Origin: Salinisphaera sp052044135
GTDB taxonomy: Bacteria > Pseudomonadota > Gammaproteobacteria > Nevskiales > Salinisphaeraceae
Reading direction: 5' to 3'
Assembly (NCBI RefSeq): GCF_052044135.1
Contig: NZ_JBQDYF010000016.1
Location: 5,999 to 69,998, forward strand
DNA length: 64,000 bases
Part shown: in pieces, positions 17,318 through 25,176 of the stretch
Numbering within the stretch: the stretch's first letter is position 1
How the letters are laid out: each line of letters starts with the position of its first letter
Translations under genes and position numbers: made by a program
Notes under the pieces: model-generated
Seen by the model: the letters and a program-made list of their open reading frames with translations, nothing else
Told to the model about the DNA's origin: nothing
Database searches by the model: none

Positions 17318-17626
17318 TCATTCATCGCTGTGTTCGATCATGTCGCGCAGCACGCGCTGAACATGATCGTCGGCGGCCACATAGAACACCTGCTTGCCAC
17401 GCCGTTCGGCCGCCAGCAGACGGGCCGAGCGCAACAGTCGCAGATGATGGCTGGCCAGCGACATCGAGATGTCGATCTGCGCGGCCAGACTGGCGACGCT
17501 CTGCGGGCGTTCCAGACAGGCATAGACCAACGACAGACGATTCGGCTCGCCCAGCAGGCGAAACATTTCGGCCATGCGCGTGGCGCGGTCGTCGCCGAGA
17601 ACCGTGATATCGATGGTTGTGGCCAT
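17318..17626 (-). CDS. ArsR/SmtB-family zinc-sensing repressor
   Basis: 102 aa winged-helix repressor. DNA-reading region QIDISMSLASHHLRLLRSA. The last helix reads DDHVQRVLRDMIEHSDE: an Asp-x-His, then His 11 residues later and Glu three after that. This spacing equals the alpha-5 zinc site of SmtB and CzrA, and the alpha-3 Cys pair of ArsR/CadC is absent. So zinc (or cobalt) sensing is well supported. It is co-transcribed with the CDF exporter and likely autoregulates from the site at 17641-17656. Confidence 0.92.
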   Translation of the reverse strand: MATTIDITVLGDDRATRMAEMFRLLGEPNRLSLVYACLERPQSVASLAAQIDISMSLASHHLRLLRSARLLAAERRGKQVFYVAADDHVQRVLRDMIEHSDE

Positions 17627-17640
17627 GCCGACCTCTACAA

Positions 17641-17656
17641 TTGAATAAGTATTGTA
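17641..17656 (-). promoter_or_regulatory. candidate ArsR/SmtB operator
   Basis: TTGAATAAGTATTGTA, an AT-rich imperfect inverted repeat starting 15 bp before the repressor ATG. The reverse strand ACTTATTCAA resembles one half of SmtB-type operators (TGAAyAn..TATTCA). Assigned on position and resemblance only. Confidence 0.5.
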
Positions 17657-17776
17657 TCGATATGACCAACGTTATGGTATTGCGCGATCGAATAGCAAAC
17701 CGCTATCGATCACATGGGTCATACCCGACGGCGATACACAACCGGCGGCAGCGCCTGCCGCCGGCCAACGGACCGG

Positions 17777-19222
17777 CTACCCGGCCTTCAGGGCCCGGAA
17801 CGCGTCGACCGCCTGATCGAGCCGGGCCAGCGTGGCCTCGCGGCCGAGCAGCACCAGCGTGTCGTCGATCGACGGTGATACGGGCCCGCCGGTGAGCGCG
17901 ATGCGGATGGGCTGAGCGACCTTGCCCATACCGACTTCATTGCCCTCGGCCACGCCCTTGACCGCGGCCGCCAGATCCTCGGCGTGCCAGCCTTCAAGGC
18001 GCGCGAGCGTATCCCGGACCTGGGCGAGCAGATCGGGCGTGGCGGTCTTGATGTGCTTCTTGACCGCCTTCGGCTCGTATTCGGCAACCTCGCGGAACAG
18101 AAACAGGCTCTGCTCGGCCATCTCCGTCATCGTCTTGCAACGCCCCTGCTGCACGCTGGCGATGGCGATCAGATCATCCTGATCAACGCCCTCGATGCCA
18201 TGACGCGCCAGATGCCAGGCCAGCTCGTCGATCAGCTCTTCCGGCTCGGCCGCCTTGATGTGTTCCTGGTTCACCCACAGCAGCTTCTCGGGGTCGAAGG
18301 TCGAGGCGCCGCCCTGCACGTTGGCGATGTCGAAGTGCGCGATCATCTGTTCGCGGGTGAAGATCTCCTGATCGCCGTGGGCCCAGCCGAGCCGTACCAG
18401 ATAGTTGAGCAGCGCTTGGGGCAGAAAACCCTGTTCGCGATAGCGCATCACGCCGACCGCACCGTGACGCTTGGACAGCCGCTTGCCATCCGGGCCGAGA
18501 ATCATCGGCACATGTGCGTAGCGCGGCAGCTCGCTGTTGCCGCCGATCTGGCTGTCCACCAGCGCCTTGAAGATATTGATCTGGCGCGGGGTGTTGTTGA
18601 CGTGGTCGTCGCCGCGGATGACATGGGTGATGCCCATGTCCATGTCGTCCACCACCACGCAGAAGTTGTAGGTCGGCGTGCCGTCGGCGCGGGCGATGAT
18701 GAGATCGTCGAGCTCGCTGTTGGCGATGGTGATGTCGCCCTTCACCAGATCGGGGATGACCGTCACGCCGTCCAGCGGCGTGGCGAACCGGATCACCGGG
18801 TCGACACCCGCCGGCGGCTCCGGCAACGTCTTGCCCGGCATCGGCCGCCAGGTGCCGTCGTATTTGGGCTTGTCGCCGCGCTCACGCGCGGCCTCGCGCA
18901 TGGCCTCGACCTCCGCGGCAGTCGAATAGCAGCGATAGGCCTTGCCCTCGGCCAGCAACTGGGCGATCACCTCGGCGTAACGATCGAAACGCTGCGTCTG
19001 ATAGTAGATCTCGCCGTCGTGCTCGAGATCGAGCCAGGCCATGGCATCGAGAATCGCGGTCACGGCTTCGTCGGTGGAGCGTTCGCGATCGGTATCCTCG
19101 ATGCGCAGCACGAAGCGGCCATTGTTCTGGCGCGCGTGTAGCCAGGAATACAGCGCCGTGCGCGCACCGCCGATATGCAGATAACCGGTCGGGCTGGGGG
19201 CGAAGCGGGTGACGACGGACAT
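17777..19222 (-). CDS. gltX: glutamate-tRNA ligase
   Basis: 481 aa class Ic synthetase charging tRNA-Glu. It starts MSVVTRFAPSPTGYLHIGGA with the HIGH motif HIGG; KMSKS is GKRLSKRHG. TRIEDTDRERS-like RIEDTDRE is present. No four-Cys zinc knuckle is visible: only Cys in YRCYS remains. An open frame reaches 19333, but family homology begins at the ATG 19222. A dispersed-repeat copy lies 38 bp upstream. Confidence 0.95.
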   Translation of the reverse strand: MSVVTRFAPSPTGYLHIGGARTALYSWLHARQNNGRFVLRIEDTDRERSTDEAVTAILDAMAWLDLEHDGEIYYQTQRFDRYAEVIAQLLAEGKAYRCYSTAAEVEAMREAARERGDKPKYDGTWRPMPGKTLPEPPAGVDPVIRFATPLDGVTVIPDLVKGDITIANSELDDLIIARADGTPTYNFCVVVDDMDMGITHVIRGDDHVNNTPRQINIFKALVDSQIGGNSELPRYAHVPMILGPDGKRLSKRHGAVGVMRYREQGFLPQALLNYLVRLGWAHGDQEIFTREQMIAHFDIANVQGGASTFDPEKLLWVNQEHIKAAEPEELIDELAWHLARHGIEGVDQDDLIAIASVQQGRCKTMTEMAEQSLFLFREVAEYEPKAVKKHIKTATPDLLAQVRDTLARLEGWHAEDLAAAVKGVAEGNEVGMGKVAQPIRIALTGGPVSPSIDDTLVLLGREATLARLDQAVDAFRALKAG

Positions 19223-19260
19223 AGGACTTGCAACCGATACGAGCGCGTAATCCGCCATTT

Positions 19261-19284
19261 TAGGGCCTGTTACCGTTTCATACG
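19261..19284 (+). repeat. dispersed short repeat, copy C
   Basis: TAGGGCCTGTTACCGTTTCA then TACG, 38 bp upstream of gltX in reverse orientation to that gene. Confidence 0.7.
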
Positions 19285-19368
19285 AGCCCGTGCCGGCATC
19301 GCGAAAGCCCCGCACAGGGCGCAAACCGACCACCGGCGAGGCCCGCGCCGCCCGGATCGGATCACGGC

Positions 19369-20862
19369 TCAGCTTTCCTGATGACTTTCGCCGGCGGGCA
19401 CGCGCAGCACCTGGCCCACGCGCAGAGTCGAGGAATCGAGTGAATTCGCGGCCTTCAGAGCCGCCACGCTCTCGTTGTGCGCGTTCGCGATCGAATACAG
19501 CGTGTCGCCCGACTGCACGCGATAATGCGCCGCGTGGGGCTTCGACGCCGTCTGGAGACCCGGCACGATCAGCCGCTGACCCGGCTCGATGTCGCGACTG
19601 GTCAGGTCGTTGATCGTCATCAGCAATGCGCTCGTCACGCCCGCGCGTTTTGCCAGACCCGACAGGGTATCGCCGTTGCGCACGATATAAACCTCGGGCG
19701 ACTGGGTCGACGGGTGCATGGGCGGGTTATGTTTCAGGTAACCCACGATGCCGCGGTAGATGGCATCGGCCAGCTTCGCCCGAAACGCGTGCCCGTGCAG
19801 CTTCCGAGCCTGGGTCGGATTGGTGAGAAACGCGGTCTCGCACAGCACCGACGCCACCATCGGATCGCGCAGCACCTCGAAATTCGCCCGCTGCGGTTTG
19901 CCATGGTAGAGCGGCTCGATTTTGCCGAACTGGTGAATGATGCGCTGCGCCAGGCGATCGGCGGCATCGATCGACTGGCTCTGGAACATCTGTGTCAGCA
20001 CCGTGTTCAGCGTCATGTCGTCGCTGGAAAACCGCACGCCGGCCACTTCCCGGTCGTGACCGTTCTCGAAACGCGCCAGTTGCGCGGCCTCGGCGTTGCT
20101 CGCGCCGTGCTCCGACAACTCGTAGCAGGTGCCGCCAGCGACATGCGGATGCCCCGGCGAGGCATTGGCATGGATCGAGACGAATACGTCCGCGTGCTTG
20201 CGCTGGGCAATGGCGACACGATCGGCCAGTGTGACGAAATGATCGCTGTGGCGCGTGAGCACCGGTTTGATGCCGGGCGTGGCGGCCAGCTTGGCATAGA
20301 CCATGCGCCCGATCGCCAGCGTGACGGTTTTTTCTTGCAATCCGTGCGGACCGGACGTGCCCGGATCCTTGCCGCCGTGGCCCGGGTCGATCACGACAAC
20401 CAGCGGCTTTTTCCGGGGCGCCACGCTCGCCGGCTCGGCCTGCGCCGCGCGGGCGTTGTCGAAACGCGCGATCAACTGGTGTCCGTGGCGCTCGACACCC
20501 GCGAAATGCGTGCCGGGTTTCAGGCCGAACACCGCGCGAAGCGTGTCGTGCTTGCGGCGCCCCCAGCGGATATTGCGAATCGCGCCCGCGCTGTTGGCGC
20601 TCGCCGCGTGCGCCCGATGCGTGGCCTTCAGATCGATGACGGCGCGCACCGGCGAACTGAGCACAAAATCGTGGAACGATGGCACCCGGGAAAACGTGAG
20701 AACGACACGGGTATGCCGGCCGGCGTGATGTACGCGCACCTGCTGCAACGTCGCCGGCGGGGCCGCGGATGCAACGGCCGCCCACCACAGCACCAGCCCG
20801 AGTAACGCATAACGATAAAACAGAAACCGATTCACGATGCCCTTCGCCGCCCGGCGAGCCAT
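19369..20862 (-). CDS. amiB: N-acetylmuramoyl-L-alanine amidase with AMIN and two LysM domains
   Basis: 497 aa from the ATG at 20862; a GTG at 20835 with AAGGG upstream would give a cleaner signal peptide. Signal (ALLGLVLWWAAVASA), AMIN-type beta domain (VRVHHAGRHTRVVLTF), Amidase_3 with VVVIDPGHGGKDPGTSG, FVSIHANASP and SVLCETAFLTNP, then two LysM repeats (YIVRNGDTLSGLAKRAGV and YRVQSGDTLYSIANAH). It cuts septal peptidoglycan in daughter-cell separation. E. coli AmiB has one LysM; two are present here. mutL, its common neighbour, is not adjacent. Confidence 0.92.
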   Translation of the reverse strand: MARRAAKGIVNRFLFYRYALLGLVLWWAAVASAAPPATLQQVRVHHAGRHTRVVLTFSRVPSFHDFVLSSPVRAVIDLKATHRAHAASANSAGAIRNIRWGRRKHDTLRAVFGLKPGTHFAGVERHGHQLIARFDNARAAQAEPASVAPRKKPLVVVIDPGHGGKDPGTSGPHGLQEKTVTLAIGRMVYAKLAATPGIKPVLTRHSDHFVTLADRVAIAQRKHADVFVSIHANASPGHPHVAGGTCYELSEHGASNAEAAQLARFENGHDREVAGVRFSSDDMTLNTVLTQMFQSQSIDAADRLAQRIIHQFGKIEPLYHGKPQRANFEVLRDPMVASVLCETAFLTNPTQARKLHGHAFRAKLADAIYRGIVGYLKHNPPMHPSTQSPEVYIVRNGDTLSGLAKRAGVTSALLMTINDLTSRDIEPGQRLIVPGLQTASKPHAAHYRVQSGDTLYSIANAHNESVAALKAANSLDSSTLRVGQVLRVPAGESHQES

Positions 20863-20980
20863 CCATCGACCGGGGCCCGCCGGATCACGCCCTCCATGAT
20901 CCCGTCTGGATTGCCGAGCCTTCGTCGGACGCCCGGCGATACCGGACGCTGACGCCGCGTCGACAGGATATAACATCAGA

Positions 20981-21001
20981 TTAGTTGACAATGTCAACCA
21001 A
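20981..21001 (+). promoter_or_regulatory. MarR operator 1
   Basis: TTAGTTGACAATGTCAACCA plus A, a 21-bp palindrome with 9 of 10 arm positions paired. Located 38 bp before the marR start. Confidence 0.78.
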
Positions 21002-21013
21002 GACATGGAGTAT

Positions 21014-21032
21014 TAGTTGACATTCTCAACTA
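21014..21032 (+). promoter_or_regulatory. MarR operator 2
   Basis: TAGTTGA-CATTC-TCAACTA, perfect 7-bp arms sharing the TAGTTGACA half-site with operator 1. It ends 6 bp before the marR ATG, so binding would also cover the ribosome site. Two same-type sites in tandem argue for autorepression of the marR-SIP operon. Confidence 0.8.
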
Positions 21033-21038
21033 CTCATC

Positions 21039-21485
21039 ATGGCTGAATATTCTCCTGCCGGCGAAACGCTGCACCGTTTGCTCCATGCCTATAAGCGCGC
21101 CATGCGCGACGGCTATGCCTCGGCCGATATCGATCTCACCGTCAGCGAGATTCGCGTACTCAAGGGCATCGCCCGCAGCCGGCACGGCACCGCCCGGCAC
21201 ATCGCCGAGCGCATGCGCCAGGACAAGGGCCGCATCGCCCGGTTGATCAAGGGCCTTGTGACCGCAGGCCTGGTCGTACGCCAACCGCATCCAGACGACA
21301 ACCGCAGTCAACAGCTCGAACTCACCGATGCCGGGCGCGAACTCGCGGCCCGGATCGCGACCGTCGAGGCCCGTGCCGGCGCGCGCATGGCCGGCGGGTT
21401 GTCGGATACCGATCTCGCCCGTTTCACGGATCTCGCCGAAGCCATGATCACCAATCTCGAACACGCCCAGGATCGCGCTTCATGA
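21039..21485 (+). CDS. MarR-family repressor
   Basis: 148 aa. Winged helix at LTVSEIRVLKGIARSRHGTARHIAERM and the recognition helix DKGRIARLIKGLVTAGLV, with wing HPDDNRSQQLELT. It overlaps the downstream flavin reductase by ATGA. Two matching operators upstream indicate autoregulation. No good Shine-Dalgarno is visible (the nearest GGAG is 28 nt away), so translation of this gene may be weak. The inducing signal is unknown; control of iron release is suggested by the partner gene. Confidence 0.9.
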   Translation: MAEYSPAGETLHRLLHAYKRAMRDGYASADIDLTVSEIRVLKGIARSRHGTARHIAERMRQDKGRIARLIKGLVTAGLVVRQPHPDDNRSQQLELTDAGRELAARIATVEARAGARMAGGLSDTDLARFTDLAEAMITNLEHAQDRAS

Positions 21486-22237
21486 ATCGCAGACCGTCAC
21501 CCCGAACCTTCACCGTACTCGACAAGACCGAGATCACGCCAAACATGCTGCGCGTGACTCTCGGCGGCGAAGGCATGGCCGATTTCCCGGCCGACCAGGA
21601 AAGCGCCTACGTCAAGCTGCGCTTCCCCCAGGCCCAAAGCGAGCGCCCGCTGCTGCGGACCTACACCATCCGCTCGCAGCGCGACGATTCGGTCGATATC
21701 GATTTCGTCCGCCATGGCGACGGCGGCCCGGCCGCGCGCTGGGCCGAGGAGGTCCAGCGCGGCGAGACCATCGACATCGGCGGCCCGGGCCCGAAGAAGC
21801 GCGTCGACTCCGCCGCCGACTGGGTGCTGCTGATCGGCGACATGACCGCCCTGCCGGCGATCTCCGCGAACCTGGAAACACTGCCACGCGCCATGTCCGG
21901 GCACGCCATCATTGAAGTACTGCACGAGAGCGACATCCAGAACCTGGACGCCCCCGACGGCGTCGCCATCCAGTGGGTGATCAACCCGCACCCCGGCGCC
22001 GACAGCGCGCCGCTCTACGACGCCGTGGCCGCGCTCGACTGGCCGGCCGGCGCGCCGTCGGTGTGGTGTGCCTGCGAATTCGCGACCATGCGCCGCCTGC
22101 GCGAGCATTTACGCGGCGATCGCGGCGTGATGCGCCAGCAGCTTTATATCTCTAGCTACTGGCAACGCGGCAGCAACGAGGAGGCCCACAAGCAGAACAA
22201 GCGCGCCGACGCCGAAGGCTCAGCATCAACGCTGTAA
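21482..22237 (+). CDS. siderophore-interacting FAD reductase (ViuB/SIP family)
   Basis: 251 aa cytoplasmic flavoprotein that reduces Fe(III)-siderophore to free Fe(II). Flavin motif RPLLRTYTIRSQ, NAD(P)H-side motif LLIGDMTALPAIS, the family signature WCACEFATMRRLREHL, and the C-terminal SSYWQRGSNEEAH are all present. Coupled to the MarR repressor. No siderophore synthesis or receptor gene adjoins, so the substrate may be a xenosiderophore. Confidence 0.92.
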   Translation: MNRRPSPRTFTVLDKTEITPNMLRVTLGGEGMADFPADQESAYVKLRFPQAQSERPLLRTYTIRSQRDDSVDIDFVRHGDGGPAARWAEEVQRGETIDIGGPGPKKRVDSAADWVLLIGDMTALPAISANLETLPRAMSGHAIIEVLHESDIQNLDAPDGVAIQWVINPHPGADSAPLYDAVAALDWPAGAPSVWCACEFATMRRLREHLRGDRGVMRQQLYISSYWQRGSNEEAHKQNKRADAEGSASTL

Positions 22238-22326
22238 GCCCTTGCATCTAGTCAGGGCGGAACAAGCAGGCCGCGAGACTACGAGCCGGCCCGCCGACTC
22301 ACCGCCGAACCGGCAATTTCTCGGGT

Positions 22327-25176
22327 TCAGGGGCTCAAGGCGACACTACGCGCCTCGGCATGGCACGCGATGACATCGCGTGTCCGAGCAGGATCGAATA
22401 CGGTATCAAAGCACCACGAGCCAAAGCCGCCGGCCAGGTTGATCGCTTCAACCCACTCGGCCATGGCAGCGCGTTTGGCACGATTGAGATCGCTATCCTG
22501 ACCTTTGACTTCCAGCACCAACGTTCGGCCGTTCCTGAGCTTGATCAGAAAATCGGGGACGAACCGGCGGCTGGAGCCTTCCCAGAGATAACGCACAACG
22601 AAATCGAGGTGGTCGTTCTTCGCCCACGCCGCAACGTCATCGCTTGTCTCACACACCGCAACCACCGCTTTTTCCCAAGTGCTGTCGTGCACAGCATGGC
22701 TAATCTGGGAACGAGAGGTGGGCTCGCAAGGCTTTGTCGTAAGCCACGGCCGCATAGCGCTCGTCGAACCGATTGGTAACTGCTCATCGAACAGCGGCTC
22801 GAGGCGCGTCGTATTCGACTGGCGAATATACCGGCTGACGTGCGTCACGACGGCATCGATATTCAGGCCAATCAACAACCGCCGCCGAGCCGGCTCGGCG
22901 TACCACTGCGCCGGAATCGTGAGCTTGTCGCTGGCCAGGAATTGCTCGACCAAACGAATCAGCTGGATCGCCAGGTATTGTGTATCGCCTTCGAAGCCGC
23001 TATCGAGCTCGCGATACAGCTTTCGCGTGGCGCGAAAGATGAGGTTCTGCAGCCGGAAATCCTGTGCGGCACTCTCCAGATCGATCGCAGACGCCTGAGC
23101 AAGATTGACAATACCGGTCAACGACGGCGCAATTTCGGCGTTGATCGGCGTGGCATTCGGGTCGAGCGCCAACGGCTCGACCGCTGGCCAGTCGACCCGC
23201 AGCTCCGGCTTGAGCACCGATTGAATCCGAACCACATTGGGCCAGCGAATTTCATAACCATTACGGTCGGGCTCGACTTCGATACGTACGCTCGCCTTCG
23301 GCACCGGCGGCGTCTCGCCGCCCTCGCCCACCTCCTGGAAGATCGATAACGGCACGCCGAAGACATTGACGAATTCGGGCAGGAAATACCCCTGCTCATC
23401 CATGTCGTGCGCCACGCGTCGCAAACCGCGCCCGATGACCTGCTCGCACAACAACTGGCTGGTGAACGCGCGCAACCCCATGATGTGCGTCACGTTCGCC
23501 GCGTCCCAACCTTCCGACAGCATGGCCACCGACACAACGTTCTGCAGCTGTTGGCCCGGCCGCCCACGCTTGCCGACGGTATCGACCAACGCCCGCAACT
23601 GCTCTTCCTGCTTGAGCGCCAACAGTTCGTTCTGCTTATCGGCAGGCAAACCGGCGGCCTTGATGACCTGCTCCAGCCGGGCTGCGTATTCCTTGTCCTT
23701 CGTGACTTTCTCGCCCCGCTCGGCTTTCTCGAGCACCTTGGAATCGACACGCAGCGTGTATTCCTGCGCCTGCGTACCTTCGATGATGCAGTCGCCTTCG
23801 TTGAAGAATCGCTCGATGCGCGCGGCCGTCTCGGTCCGGTTGCAAACCGTGAGCATGACTGGCGGAATCGTATGCCCTTCGGCCTGCCAGGCCTTCTGGG
23901 TTTCGCGCCAGTCGTAAGCCAACAGCGCATAAGCGTTCTGAACGAGCTTCGGCAAGGGATCGGTCGAATCGGCCTTGCGGTTCAAGTCGTCGCGGACTTC
24001 GTCTTCGCGATACAGATGATAGAGCTTGCTCGCGTAGCTTTTCGCGTTGGCCAGTGCATCGTCGCGAATCACCACCCGCGGCGTCTTCACCAACCCCGCT
24101 TCGATCGCATCGTTCAGGCCGAAATCGGAGATGATCCATTCATAAAGCCCGGCTTCGGTGTTGGTCTTGCCCGTCGGCGCGAACGGTGTCGCCGATAGAT
24201 CGAAGCAGCGCCGGATACGCCGCGTCTTGTGAATCCGGTCCAGCCCCTCGATCCAGCGCGTCGCTTCTTCCAGATCGATACCGAGTGCTTCGGCTTCTTT
24301 CCGGCCGACCTTCACCTCCGCGCGTTGCCGATAGGCGTGGTGCGCCTCGTCGTTGAATACGATCAGATCCTTGAAACCCGCCAGCCGGCCCAGCACACGG
24401 CGAGTGAATGCCTCATCGCTCTCCTTGCCTTTCTTGACCACTGACCGCGCCGGCTCTTTCAGCGGCATCAGCGTGTGCCAATTCTCGACCCGGATCTCCA
24501 TCTGGTTGAGCCGCTGGCGCATCGCCTCGGTGGGGCACATGGAAAACTCGTCGTAGACGTTCTTCTCATCACCCGGGAGCAATACCTGCAAGCGGCTTTT
24601 CACTGTCAGACCCGGCGTGACCACAAAGATGGCATGGGAAAAACGCGAGTCCTTGGGATATTGCAGGGCGTTAAGTGTCTGCCAGGTCGCAATCAGGCCC
24701 ATGACTGTCGTCTTGCCCGAGCCGGTTGCCATCTTGCTGCAGATACGCTCCCAGGCGCCGCCGTCGCCGGGCAGGAAGATGCCCTGACGATAATCGGGCG
24801 GCGCTTCCAGCCACCAGATCAGCGTTTCGATCGCTTCCAACTGGCAGAAATAGAATGGATACTGGCGCGGCCCGCCTTGCCAGCGGCGGGCTTCGGCAAT
24901 CCACTCGCCCCGAGCATCCCAGTGCTCCAGCAGGGCGCGCGTGACCATCGTGATCCCCGGCCACCCCGCTGCCCGCCACTCGTCCACACGTTGGCGAACA
25001 CGATTGACCGTCTCCAGCAACTCCACCCGCCGCGTGTTGTTGCGCGTGTCGTACATCTCGTAGGCGGCCGGGCGCCGGCCTTCGGCGACCTGGGCGATTT
25101 TGCCGTTGGCATCCTGTGACCAGTGTTGGGCCGGCATCTCATAAGGCGAGTTGATGATCAAAGACTGGGAGGTCAT
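22327..25176 (-). CDS. res: type III restriction enzyme Res-like subunit (DEAD helicase-nuclease)
   Basis: 949 aa. SF2 helicase motifs: Walker A ATGSGKTT (residues 150-157), DEAH at 276-279 (FNDEAHHAY), SAT motif LSATPFAPTG, and motif VI EQVIGRGLRR. The C-terminus carries a PD-(D/E)xK nuclease: PD at 874-875 and ExK at 889-891 (VLEVKGQD). This is the architecture of type III Res proteins, which translocate or slide along DNA and cut when head-to-head unmethylated sites meet. Its ATG overlaps the stop of the AlbA gene (ATGA). It is the third gene of the mod-AlbA-res operon. Confidence 0.9.
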   Translation of the reverse strand: MTSQSLIINSPYEMPAQHWSQDANGKIAQVAEGRRPAAYEMYDTRNNTRRVELLETVNRVRQRVDEWRAAGWPGITMVTRALLEHWDARGEWIAEARRWQGGPRQYPFYFCQLEAIETLIWWLEAPPDYRQGIFLPGDGGAWERICSKMATGSGKTTVMGLIATWQTLNALQYPKDSRFSHAIFVVTPGLTVKSRLQVLLPGDEKNVYDEFSMCPTEAMRQRLNQMEIRVENWHTLMPLKEPARSVVKKGKESDEAFTRRVLGRLAGFKDLIVFNDEAHHAYRQRAEVKVGRKEAEALGIDLEEATRWIEGLDRIHKTRRIRRCFDLSATPFAPTGKTNTEAGLYEWIISDFGLNDAIEAGLVKTPRVVIRDDALANAKSYASKLYHLYREDEVRDDLNRKADSTDPLPKLVQNAYALLAYDWRETQKAWQAEGHTIPPVMLTVCNRTETAARIERFFNEGDCIIEGTQAQEYTLRVDSKVLEKAERGEKVTKDKEYAARLEQVIKAAGLPADKQNELLALKQEEQLRALVDTVGKRGRPGQQLQNVVSVAMLSEGWDAANVTHIMGLRAFTSQLLCEQVIGRGLRRVAHDMDEQGYFLPEFVNVFGVPLSIFQEVGEGGETPPVPKASVRIEVEPDRNGYEIRWPNVVRIQSVLKPELRVDWPAVEPLALDPNATPINAEIAPSLTGIVNLAQASAIDLESAAQDFRLQNLIFRATRKLYRELDSGFEGDTQYLAIQLIRLVEQFLASDKLTIPAQWYAEPARRRLLIGLNIDAVVTHVSRYIRQSNTTRLEPLFDEQLPIGSTSAMRPWLTTKPCEPTSRSQISHAVHDSTWEKAVVAVCETSDDVAAWAKNDHLDFVVRYLWEGSSRRFVPDFLIKLRNGRTLVLEVKGQDSDLNRAKRAAMAEWVEAINLAGGFGSWCFDTVFDPARTRDVIACHAEARSVALSP

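Noticed and set aside
9592..20862. Idea that QueD-like, dihydroorotase and amidase genes belong to the Zur regulon, as some paralogues do elsewhere
   Set aside because: No GTTATANTATAAC-like site lies near any of them; only znuA and znuD have one.
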